Shown: positions 5,735 to 12,176 of the stretch, in pieces
Layout of the letters: the number at the start of each line of letters is the position of its first letter
Numbering within the stretch: the stretch's first letter is position 1
Origin: Minisyncoccota bacterium
GTDB lineage: Bacteria; Patescibacteriota; Minisyncoccia; Phycocordibacterales; UBA2100
Assembly (NCBI GenBank): GCA_020058565.1
Contig: JAGVDT010000065.1
Location: 1 to 12,802, forward strand
Reading direction: 5' to 3'
Length of the DNA: 12,802 nt
Made by a program: the position numbers and the translations under genes
Notes under the pieces: generated by a model
Databases searched by the model: none
Told to the model about the DNA's origin: nothing
What the model saw: only the letters and a program-made list of their open reading frames with translations

Positions 5735-6523
5735 GTGGATACCGCACAGACGGGTTTATTTGGTATATCGCATGCCAGGGTAACTGCCTACGCCGCGGTA
5801 CTACTTTTATGCGGCGTAGTCGGCTGGCAAGCGATAGCACAGCCTTCCGCCGTAGTGCAAAATGAAACCACACCTTCTACGGAAAACGTACAGATCGCAG
5901 AAGATTACCTTGCCTCACTTGCTTCCACGACCCAAACAGCAGGATATGGAAACATTACTCCCCTGGGAGCATCAATTTTTGCGCAGGCACTGATCGCATA
6001 TGACAAAGCTCTTGAAACTTCTTCGTCTACGGATGTGGGCTTAGCGGCCGTTCAAGCATATGGCACCAGCGTGAGACCCAGCGTTGATTATAAAAGCTAC
6101 GCAGCAGGCGATATTTTGACGACCGCTGACACTTCCAAAGACCGAGTACTCGCATATCGCGCTGATCTACGGACAGCTCTAGAGCCACTTTTGGAAAACA
6201 AGGAATACGAGCTAGACATCTACGCACAATATGTTGATACCAAAGACGCAAAATATCTTGCCGGACTTCACTCAGCGGCACAAAATTACCGCATTGCCGT
6301 GTCTAAGACAGAAAAAGTCGTAGCTCCAGTTGATGCCTCGGTTTATCACGCATCCATCTTGTCATCGCTCAGCAAATTTGCTTCAACTCTCGAAGCTCTT
6401 GCCGACAACGCAAACGATCCGTTCGCATCAGCCGCACTCCTGCGAACATTTCTCGACGCCCAAGATGGCGTAATCGCGTCGTTTAACTCCATAGGGAAGT
6501 ACGCGACATCTAAAATATTATGA
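5735..6523 (+). CDS. Membrane-anchored helical protein of unknown function
   Basis: The 262-aa product has a single N-terminal membrane helix (about 16-36, VTAYAAVLLLCGVVGWQAIA) and an extracytoplasmic body made almost wholly of predicted helices with many Ala, Ser and Thr. No catalytic motif is visible. The GTG start follows directly on a TATAAT box, and no upstream start in this frame is better placed. The last codons overlap the next gene (ATGA, 6520-6523), so the two are probably translationally coupled. The C-terminal pattern (short helices ending in a hydrophobic segment) resembles the end of the product at 4346. I do not recognise a named family. Linkage to virB6 suggests a periplasm- or surface-facing part of the secretion apparatus. 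Confidence 0.85.
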   Translation: MDTAQTGLFGISHARVTAYAAVLLLCGVVGWQAIAQPSAVVQNETTPSTENVQIAEDYLASLASTTQTAGYGNITPLGASIFAQALIAYDKALETSSSTDVGLAAVQAYGTSVRPSVDYKSYAAGDILTTADTSKDRVLAYRADLRTALEPLLENKEYELDIYAQYVDTKDAKYLAGLHSAAQNYRIAVSKTEKVVAPVDASVYHASILSSLSKFASTLEALADNANDPFASAALLRTFLDAQDGVIASFNSIGKYATSKIL

Positions 6524-8112
6524 TGCGGAAAATATTTACTATTTTTGCCGGTCTTGCGACACTCGTACCGCTAATAGCGCTCGCCCAGGTTTCACCAGAA
6601 TTTTCTCGTCAAGGCATTTTTGGCTGTGGCAGAAACGCAGCTGCACTTAGCACTTCTGTAGGCGCATTTTCTGCCACGGGAGGTGTATACGTACCGGTTG
6701 CGGACTACACCGTAGAATTAAATACCGGCACACTGGTGTACCTTGAATGCGTTTTACGAGGAATAGTGAATCGCGAAAGCGAAAGTGCTTCTGTTGCAAT
6801 AATTAATCAAGAAGTACGTTTTTTCCTTACAGGTGATGAAGGTGGACCGCTTTTTCGCACAAATCCTGAAAAACAGTTGGACACAGAAGCAAATCGGGTC
6901 ACACTCGTGAGCCTGCAAAGACTTCAACAAATAGATGACCCGGTGACCCGCGCAACCGGAGGCACTATCGTACAGGCGGCGGCGAGAAATTATATGGCCA
7001 GCCGACAAGACACAGCCGGGATGATTTGTCCGTATGATGTCGATCTCAATGCCTGTCGCAACGGCGATTTGAGTCCTGCGTGCAAAGATGCCTTTACGGA
7101 TCCCAGGTGCAGCGATGAATTCCGATTTTGGTACGCACGTGAATACGTGCTTGATAGAGCAGCAGCAGCGCTTGAGGTAATGGAGGATTGCTGGGAAGAG
7201 GGTGATGGTTTCTCATGCGTTACTACTATTGATGAAAACGGTGATCGCATAATCCAAACACCAAGCTCAATAGTGGAGGCGAAAGCAATCCAGGCACTTA
7301 CTTCGGGTTTTCGTCGTGTAGAGAGCGCAAACAATATTGATCAAATGGTGGGAGCGCTCTATGCTGGCCTCGGGACTCAAGCACTTACCGGCAGTGGCGG
7401 ACTCCTCACAGGCCTTTCGACCGCGATTGGCGGCAGCGCATCGTACCTTTCGCGTATGACCGCGGAGTCGAATCAAGGCCTCAGAAATGCAGCTGCCAAC
7501 GCCGCTCTCCAGATACTCGCGGCCGCTCGCAATGTCGAAGTCCAGTACAATCAAGTAGTGTCTGCAATAGCAAACTCTCTGACCAACGCCATAGGTCAGC
7601 TACGTAGCGCTGAAAAGCAGTGTTGGGATCTGATCATCTACAACACTCTGCCATCGCCAGCTGGGCACGTCTGCGCGGCCCCGCCAGTAGACGGCAAATG
7701 CACCGGTGTCTCAGGCGCACAGCTCACCATAGCCACCTCGACCGACGCCTCAAAAGCAATAATAGATGCGCAGATCGCCCCGATAGCTACACAGGCAGTA
7801 CAAAATGTGCAGAAATCCCAGGCCGCACTCACACTGATCGATCAGCTGATACAGGGCGTCTCTGGCACTGCATCGCTCGACGCACAGCGCTTGGCACTAG
7901 TGCAGCTCGACCAGTTAGTCTCGCAGGGCCGGCTCCATGTGCAGGCAGATGTAAACTCAGTACAGCAGCAGCAAGCGGCAGTAGCCGACGCGATGTCGCA
8001 GCTGATCACCCAGACCAAAACACTCTGGGCAGACGATACTGACCCCACCAAAGGCTGGTGCAACGTAAACAACCCCGCAGTGATTACTTTCTGGGATTCC
8101 CGTTGGCGATAA
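6520..8112 (+). CDS. Secreted cysteine-containing helical protein, secretion cluster
   Basis: The 530-aa product begins with a classical signal peptide (IFTIFAGLATLVPLIALA, cleavage probably after A22). The mature part has 12 cysteines and none in the signal; most come in close pairs (MIC...NAC, PAC...RCS, DCW...FSC, HVC...GKC), which suggests disulfides in an oxidising compartment. A glycine- and alanine-rich segment (GALYAGLGTQALTGSGG onward) and a long C-terminal Gln/Ala-rich helical region of coiled-coil type follow. No VirB5, VirB9 or pilin motif could be recognised. The start ATG overlaps the stop of the preceding gene, with a second ATG three bases later, and the stop is 4 nt before virB6. 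This tight coupling argues for a stoichiometric partner of VirB6, such as a surface or channel-lining protein. Function unknown. Confidence 0.85.
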   Translation: MMRKIFTIFAGLATLVPLIALAQVSPEFSRQGIFGCGRNAAALSTSVGAFSATGGVYVPVADYTVELNTGTLVYLECVLRGIVNRESESASVAIINQEVRFFLTGDEGGPLFRTNPEKQLDTEANRVTLVSLQRLQQIDDPVTRATGGTIVQAAARNYMASRQDTAGMICPYDVDLNACRNGDLSPACKDAFTDPRCSDEFRFWYAREYVLDRAAAALEVMEDCWEEGDGFSCVTTIDENGDRIIQTPSSIVEAKAIQALTSGFRRVESANNIDQMVGALYAGLGTQALTGSGGLLTGLSTAIGGSASYLSRMTAESNQGLRNAAANAALQILAAARNVEVQYNQVVSAIANSLTNAIGQLRSAEKQCWDLIIYNTLPSPAGHVCAAPPVDGKCTGVSGAQLTIATSTDASKAIIDAQIAPIATQAVQNVQKSQAALTLIDQLIQGVSGTASLDAQRLALVQLDQLVSQGRLHVQADVNSVQQQQAAVADAMSQLITQTKTLWADDTDPTKGWCNVNNPAVITFWDSRWR

Positions 8113-8116
8113 GCAT

Positions 8117-10492
8117 ATGAAAAAACTTCTGAAAAATACTGCATTCGCCACGTTACTGACCGTCGTCATGTTAATTAGTTTTTTCAATTTTCCGGCATCG
8201 ACTGATGCCGCTACCACGTGCCCAACTGGACCCGGATGGACTACTGGGCCTGGAAGATTCCTAACCTCTCGCCAAACTGCCTGCTATTTCAATGGTGAGT
8301 ATCTAGGCTGGGCATCCCCAGACGATACGCCGCTCAATTGCCCGAGTGGATCAACCTCGATATATTCCGGAGGCAATCAAACCTGTATAGATAATAGCAC
8401 CGGGAGAGGGGTGGAGGCCGTTGATAACAAAAACTTAGCCACATGCGCGCGCGCGAGTTTGTTTTCCACTGACGACTGGGGCGATTGTTTTCTTGCAACT
8501 GTAAGTGTGACAATAGGAACTGCGATCATACAAATACTTTCTTCAATCATGTGGATAGCTGACAGCTTCCTTTCATTTGTGATCAAAAAGACGGTCTTGA
8601 TCGAAGGATTTTCAACAGTTTATAAAGAAATCCGGGGACCAATAGAATCAACCTGGGTATTCATACGCGATCTGATAAATATCGGCATCATAGGAATGTT
8701 CGTGTTTATTGCGATCAGCATCATATTGGGCATTAAACAATACGGCGAAAAGAAGCTAATCGCCAACGTGCTCATCGTCGCAATACTCATCAATTTCAGT
8801 TTTTTGTTCACCCGCATCATCATCAACGCTTCAAACCTATTCACTACAAATATCTACAATCAGATGATAGTTCCGCTAATCCCAGCAGGAACCACCGGTG
8901 GCGACACACCGAACATTGGAGGTAGATATATTACCGACCTCCGCGTACAATCACTCTTGGACGCAGGGAGCACGTTAACGCAACGCTATAACGACGGAAA
9001 AGAAAGCCTGGGGGCACTTTGGATGCATGTGTTTGTTTCAAGCTTTGTGATACTCGGCGTCACTATAGCGTTTCTTTTTGCGGGGGTCATACTTCTGTCG
9101 CGTTTTATAGTACTGGTAGCGACACTTCTCCTTTCTGCCGCAGCTTTTGGCTCGTTTATTCATCCCTCGACCAAATGGGTTTGGGATAAATGGTGGAGCG
9201 CCCTCCTTAAAAATGCCGTACTGGCGCCAGTCTTTTTTATATTTCTTTGGGTTTCACTTAAGACATCTGACAGCATCGGCAAGGCAGTGGAAGCAGCAGG
9301 TAGCTGGGGTCAAGTAAGCGTGGGATATACGTCCAATGCGGATGCTGGAACCGTGGGTCTATTGATCAACTATCTGCTAGTGCTCGGGTTATTATTCTTA
9401 GGAGTTTTTCTCGCCAAAAATCTTTCCGACTCTCTTGCAATGCGTATTTCAGGCGGAATAGTCTTTGGGTTGACCGGCGGTGCGATGAGTGCCCTTGGCC
9501 TGGGGACCAACTATCTCGCTTATCGCAATCAAAAATTTATTGAAAGGCGCCTAGAAAAAGTAAAGAGGGATACGAGTCTTGACGAAAACGAGAAGGCACG
9601 CAAAGTAGCGGCGCTCTCTGGGCGTCTTGACCGAGCCAAAGCGGCAACAAAACGTGACTACAATGCATTCAATATGGATGCAATTAAGACAGGTATGAAG
9701 TCCGCAGTCGGTCTTTCCGGTATTTCTGCTGGCCAAACTAAGAATACTTCATACGCCAAAATGGTAGATGAGCACGGTAAGAAACTGGCCGAACGCTATC
9801 AAGCGGCTGAGCTCAGTAAGGAAGACAGGGATGCTATGCATAAGCGTGCTAACGAGGAGAGGGAGTCCGCAACAGCCATGAAAAAAAGTGCGGAAGCAAA
9901 CAAAGAAGCCGCTCAGGCAACAAAAGATGCTGCAGAAACTCAGAAGAAAGCGGCACAGGATCAAGTCAGATTAGCTAAAACAAAAGAAGAAACACATATA
10001 ACAACAAAACAACAGCAGGACGCTGAAGACGAAACAACTATTAGAGGTGGTGGCCCGGGCACTGAAGCTGCGCGAAGCAGGATAGACAGGAATAAGCGTC
10101 TTGCCGACGAACTCACAAAACAACGAATGGATGCCGATGAAAATCTGTCTAAGGTCTTGGCGCGGCACGCTAATGCAGACTATGACGGCCCTCTCGCGGC
10201 GGCAACCAAAAAACTAAATGAGGCAGCGAAAAAAGAAAAGGAAGCCATAGCAGCCGCAGACGCGGTTAGCGGTCATATCAATCGATTTAACACGGCTCTC
10301 AACAAGCGGATTAAAAACGCGTCATGGAATCCCGATTACAGCAAAGCAGCATTGAAGCAAATTAGAGCCCATCACAAACAAGAGCGAATTAAGAATACTC
10401 TTGCCGCCGCTGGTGGGGATCACGATGATGGTCATGGAGGAGCAAAGAAAGACACACAGGCGGCAGATCAAAAAGCAGAACCAGCACATTAA
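8117..10492 (+). CDS. VirB6/TrbL-like polytopic membrane protein with long coiled-coil tail
   Basis: VirB6/TrbL proteins form the inner-membrane channel of type IV secretion systems. The 791-aa product has a signal peptide (1-31), a short ectodomain with six cysteines (35, 56, 75, 90, 110, 124), then about seven hydrophobic segments: roughly 126-157, 181-207, 214-240, 302-350 (probably two), 359-381, 413-436 and 448-470. The segment WVFIRDLINIGIIGMFVFIA is typical of the family. The tail (about 474-791) is hydrophilic, rich in Ala, Lys, Glu and Gln, and of coiled-coil type, with repeats such as AAQATKDAAETQKKAA. It is probably cytoplasmic. Most VirB6 proteins are about 300 aa, so both the ectodomain and the tail are extensions. 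The ATG is 4 nt after the preceding stop, in an operon. Confidence 0.88.
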   Translation: MKKLLKNTAFATLLTVVMLISFFNFPASTDAATTCPTGPGWTTGPGRFLTSRQTACYFNGEYLGWASPDDTPLNCPSGSTSIYSGGNQTCIDNSTGRGVEAVDNKNLATCARASLFSTDDWGDCFLATVSVTIGTAIIQILSSIMWIADSFLSFVIKKTVLIEGFSTVYKEIRGPIESTWVFIRDLINIGIIGMFVFIAISIILGIKQYGEKKLIANVLIVAILINFSFLFTRIIINASNLFTTNIYNQMIVPLIPAGTTGGDTPNIGGRYITDLRVQSLLDAGSTLTQRYNDGKESLGALWMHVFVSSFVILGVTIAFLFAGVILLSRFIVLVATLLLSAAAFGSFIHPSTKWVWDKWWSALLKNAVLAPVFFIFLWVSLKTSDSIGKAVEAAGSWGQVSVGYTSNADAGTVGLLINYLLVLGLLFLGVFLAKNLSDSLAMRISGGIVFGLTGGAMSALGLGTNYLAYRNQKFIERRLEKVKRDTSLDENEKARKVAALSGRLDRAKAATKRDYNAFNMDAIKTGMKSAVGLSGISAGQTKNTSYAKMVDEHGKKLAERYQAAELSKEDRDAMHKRANEERESATAMKKSAEANKEAAQATKDAAETQKKAAQDQVRLAKTKEETHITTKQQQDAEDETTIRGGGPGTEAARSRIDRNKRLADELTKQRMDADENLSKVLARHANADYDGPLAAATKKLNEAAKKEKEAIAAADAVSGHINRFNTALNKRIKNASWNPDYSKAALKQIRAHHKQERIKNTLAAAGGDHDDGHGGAKKDTQAADQKAEPAH

Positions 10493-10493
10493 A

Positions 10494-10499
10494 TACGAT
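10494..10499 (+). promoter_or_regulatory. -10-like TACGAT, 6 nt before ATG 10506
   Basis: TACGAT begins 2 nt after the virB6-like stop codon and is followed by AATTAT and ATG 10506. The arrangement equals that before the lamin-tail gene. No ribosome binding site is present. No -35 is evident, so the site could instead be chance A/T-rich sequence within an operon. Confidence 0.4.
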
Positions 10500-10505
10500 A
10501 ATTAT

Positions 10506-11087
10506 ATGCCCCAACAAAATTCGCCCAAAGACACAGATACCCTTATAAAGGAACGAATGGCGCAACTTCCGAAGATCGTTCAGGATGCAATCACATCGGC
10601 TGACGTTCAACAACATTTGCGTACATTGGCTAATGGCCACAAATTACACATAGATCAGTGGGCCACACTTGAGAATGAAGTGATGCTTGCACTCATGGGA
10701 CTCTCTCAGGTCCAAGATCTTGCTGAAAATATTCAAAATGAAGTTGGGGTCTCTGCTGAAACTGCCGCTTCGCTCGCACTAGATATCAGCCAAATAGTTT
10801 TTGAGCCGATACGACAGGAGCTGGAGAGGGGACTAGAGCATCCCGAGGCAAAGGAGAAAGAAGTTAGCGCTACCGAGGCTGCGCGGACACAAATACTCGC
10901 TAGCGAGCAGACGCCTACGGCGACCGTAGGCTCGGCGATCAATCCGATGCCGCCCGCAACACCGCCAGCACCGGCTCCAACTGAAAAAGCAGTGCGCGCA
11001 CCGGTATCAGCTTCGTATACTTCCCGCCAACCTTCTACAGAGCGTAAGAGTGCCACGGGAGATCCGTATCGTGAATTGCCACAGTAG
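10506..11087 (+). CDS. Conserved hypothetical soluble protein of the secretion cluster
   Basis: ATG 10506 gives 193 aa. Longer versions starting inside the virB6-like gene read only overlapping sequence and are unlikely. The N-terminal part (about 1-115) is helical: IKERMAQLPKIVQDAITSAD, then HKLHIDQWATLENEVMLALM, and NEVGVSAETAASLALDIS before a charged helix. From memory, similar proteins ('KIVQDAI...NEVMLxLxG...') recur in Parcubacteria beside secretion or pilus genes, but I know no assigned function. The C-terminal part (about 120-193) is Pro/Ala-rich and probably disordered, ending PYRELPQ. There is no signal peptide or membrane segment, so it is probably cytoplasmic. It lies between the VirB6-like and PrgI genes, which suggests an accessory or regulatory role in the apparatus. 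Confidence 0.82.
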   Translation: MPQQNSPKDTDTLIKERMAQLPKIVQDAITSADVQQHLRTLANGHKLHIDQWATLENEVMLALMGLSQVQDLAENIQNEVGVSAETAASLALDISQIVFEPIRQELERGLEHPEAKEKEVSATEAARTQILASEQTPTATVGSAINPMPPATPPAPAPTEKAVRAPVSASYTSRQPSTERKSATGDPYRELPQ

Positions 11088-11096
11088 CGGCAATTC
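11073..11096 (+). terminator. Perfect 8-bp hairpin around the stop codon at 11087
   Basis: GAATTGCC (11073-11080) pairs exactly with GGCAATTC (11089-11096), and the 8-nt loop contains the TAG stop. There is no T-run, so classical termination is doubtful. It could slow ribosomes or polymerase at the end of the gene, or mark the boundary of the following repeat array. Confidence 0.35.
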
Positions 11097-11128
11097 CAGG
11101 TGCCAGCTTCCAGGTGCCAGGTTCCAGG
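11094..11128. repeat. Heptamer array, 5 units of TKCCAGG
   Basis: Units are TTCCAGG, TGCCAGC, TTCCAGG, TGCCAGG and TTCCAGG. The array ends 6 nt before the -35 box of the S23 gene. Its segment CCAGCTTCCAGGTGCCAG (11103-11120) is the reverse complement of 11555-11572 at 17 of 18 positions, so the S23 gene is flanked by inverted repeats. Confidence 0.85.
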
Positions 11129-11134
11129 AAATAC

Positions 11135-11163
11135 TTGGAAATTCGACTCGGTGGACATATACT
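11135..11163 (+). promoter_or_regulatory. Promoter of the S23 gene (TTGGAA, 17 nt, TATACT)
   Basis: TTGGAA (11135-11140) and TATACT (11158-11163) are separated by exactly 17 nt, close to the sigma-70 consensus. The start ATG 11173 lies 9 nt after the -10, so the transcript leader would be only a few bases. This is the clearest promoter in the window. Confidence 0.75.
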
Positions 11164-11172
11164 CCCGAATCT

Positions 11173-11544
11173 ATGCCGAGGCCAGAGCGTTCATACGCAG
11201 ACTTAATCGTGTGGCAAAGGAGTGTTTCTCTTTCTTCAAAGATCTATCGATTAACTAATAACTTTCCGAAGCAGGAGCAATTTGGACTTACTAATCAAAT
11301 GCGTCGCGCAGCTATCTCAATTCCCTCAAACATAGCAGAAGGACGCAGTAGGGGAACATCAAGAGACTTCATGAACTTTCTCAGAATAGCACTCGGCTCT
11401 GCGGCCGAACTGGAAACACAAATTATTATTGCAGATGACTTAGGTTTTTGTGACTTCGAGAAATCGTCTGAAATTAAGAACGAACTGATGGAAATACGGA
11501 AAATGTTGCATGGTATGATTAGGAAACTAGATTCTCGCACCTAG
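11173..11544 (+). CDS. S23-type four-helix-bundle protein (intact)
   Basis: The 123-aa product matches the S23/four-helix-bundle family (PF05635-like) throughout: DLIVWQ 10-15, NNFPKQEQFGL, QMRRAAISIPSNIAEG 42-57, FLRIALGSAAELETQ 69-83, and a last helix with MLHGMIRKL. The family was first seen in intervening sequences of 23S rRNA genes, and diversity-generating retroelement Avd proteins share the fold; neither rRNA nor reverse transcriptase is present here. The frame extends upstream to 11050, but that part translates the repeat array and overlaps the preceding gene. ATG 11173 fits the promoter and the family's usual start. It has its own promoter and lies between inverted heptamer arrays, so it looks like a separate unit placed inside the cluster. 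A disrupted homologue lies at 5321. Function unknown; a nucleic-acid-binding or assembly role is speculation. Confidence 0.93.
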   Translation: MPRPERSYADLIVWQRSVSLSSKIYRLTNNFPKQEQFGLTNQMRRAAISIPSNIAEGRSRGTSRDFMNFLRIALGSAAELETQIIIADDLGFCDFEKSSEIKNELMEIRKMLHGMIRKLDSRT

Positions 11545-11554
11545 CTGCGTTTTC

Positions 11555-11582
11555 CTGGCAGCTGGAAGCTGGAAGCTGGTCG
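11555..11582. repeat. Heptamer array, 4 units of CTGGMAG
   Basis: Units are CTGGCAG, CTGGAAG, CTGGAAG and CTGGTCG. The array fills most of the 45-bp gap between the S23 and PrgI-family genes and ends 7 nt before ATG 11590. It is inverted relative to the arrays at 11094 and 12077. There is no ribosome binding site apart from the GGAAG words inside it. Confidence 0.85.
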
Positions 11583-11589
11583 CTCATCC

Positions 11590-12075
11590 ATGCAGTTTCA
11601 AGTGCCACAGTTCATCGAAGTTGAAGACAAAATCTTTGGGCCGCTTACTTTTAAGCAATTTATCTATATTTTGGGCGGTGTTGGCGGCTCGTACATCATA
11701 TTTAGAATGTTCCCGCTCGTAATTGCCGGGCCCCTGATACTCGCAATAGGGAGTTTCGCTGCGGCATTAGCTTTTTTCCAGTACAACGGCCGTCCTTTTA
11801 TCCTCGCCGTAGAAAGCGCTTTTTACTATTTTACCCGCAGCAAGCTCTATCTGTGGGACAATTCGCGCAAACAAACCAACGCTCCGGCGGTGAAAACCGT
11901 CTCCGCGAAATCTGCCGAAGTATACGTACCGAAACTTTCCGACAGCAAACTGCACGACCTAGCATGGTCGCTCGATATTCAGGAACGCATCGCGGCAGGC
12001 ACTATCACTCAGGAAGAGCGCCGTGCGCCACAGTATGGGGGGATTCAAACAGCGAGGGATGCACTAGTTAAATAA
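11590..12075 (+). CDS. PrgI-family type IV secretion membrane protein
   Basis: The 161-aa product has the hallmark start of PrgI-family proteins (PF12666-like): VPQFIEVEDKIFGPLTFKQF, followed by two membrane segments (about 21-38 and 40-63), then FFQYNGRPF and a hydrophilic tail. PrgI proteins are small inner-membrane parts of conjugative type IV systems of Gram-positive type, usually encoded directly before the VirB4 ATPase, as here; their position is similar to VirB3. The tail (about 90-161) is probably cytoplasmic and may contact VirB4. ATG 11590 matches the family start. There is no visible promoter of its own, so it may be read from the S23 promoter or from further upstream. Confidence 0.93.
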   Translation: MQFQVPQFIEVEDKIFGPLTFKQFIYILGGVGGSYIIFRMFPLVIAGPLILAIGSFAAALAFFQYNGRPFILAVESAFYYFTRSKLYLWDNSRKQTNAPAVKTVSAKSAEVYVPKLSDSKLHDLAWSLDIQERIAAGTITQEERRAPQYGGIQTARDALVK

Positions 12076-12076
12076 C

Positions 12077-12104
12077 TGCCAGGTGCCAGCTGCGAGCTGT
12101 CAGG
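12077..12104. repeat. Heptamer array, 4 units of TGNCAGG
   Basis: Units are TGCCAGG, TGCCAGC, TGCGAGC and TGTCAGG, starting one base after the stop of the PrgI-family gene. CGAGCTGTCAG (12093-12103) can pair with CTGGCAGCTCG (12147-12157) with one G-T pair, which places the -10 box and ATG 12127 in the loop. Confidence 0.8.
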
Positions 12105-12114
12105 AAATACATAG

Positions 12115-12120
12115 TACAAT
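12115..12120 (+). promoter_or_regulatory. -10-like TACAAT, 6 nt before ATG 12127
   Basis: TACAAT is followed by AAATTT and ATG 12127, the same 6-nt spacing seen at 4206, 4346 and 10506. No good -35 is present. If active it would produce a leaderless mRNA beginning with a 14-codon frame just before the virB4-like gene. Confidence 0.45.
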
Positions 12121-12126
12121 AAATTT

Positions 12127-12171
12127 ATGCGAAATCTTACTGGAAGCTGGCAGCTCGAAGCTCGTAGCTAA
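12127..12171 (+). other. Possible leaderless 14-codon mini-ORF before virB4
   Basis: ATG 12127 opens a short frame (MRNLTGSWQLEARS) ending at TAA 12169-12171, 5 nt before ATG 12177. Most of it is encoded by a heptamer array, so it is unlikely to be a selected peptide. It may be the remains of the original gene start, displaced by the array, or a coupling device for virB4 translation. Confidence 0.2.
12140..12167. repeat. Heptamer array, 4 units of CTSGNAG
   Basis: Units are CTGGAAG, CTGGCAG, CTCGAAG and CTCGTAG, ending 9 nt before ATG 12177. The orientation is opposite to the array at 12077, with which it can form a long-range hairpin. Confidence 0.8.
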
Positions 12172-12176
12172 TTTCT

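Noticed and set aside
10401..10505. Upstream extension of the gene at 10506 into the virB6-like gene (TTG start)
   Set aside because: The extension translates the out-of-frame 3' end of the preceding gene, and ATG 10506 is better placed behind TACGAT.
11050..11172. Upstream extension of the S23 gene
   Set aside because: It encodes the heptamer array and promoter and overlaps the preceding gene; family similarity begins after ATG 11173.
11173..11544. Diversity-generating retroelement (the S23 protein as Avd)
   Set aside because: The fold is shared with Avd, but there is no reverse transcriptase, template repeat or variable repeat in the window.
11173..11544. S23 gene as part of a 23S rRNA intervening sequence
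   Set aside because: No rRNA sequence flanks either S23 copy.
11094..12167. CCAG/CTGG arrays as a CRISPR array
   Set aside because: Units are only 7 nt, adjacent without spacers, and no cas gene is present.
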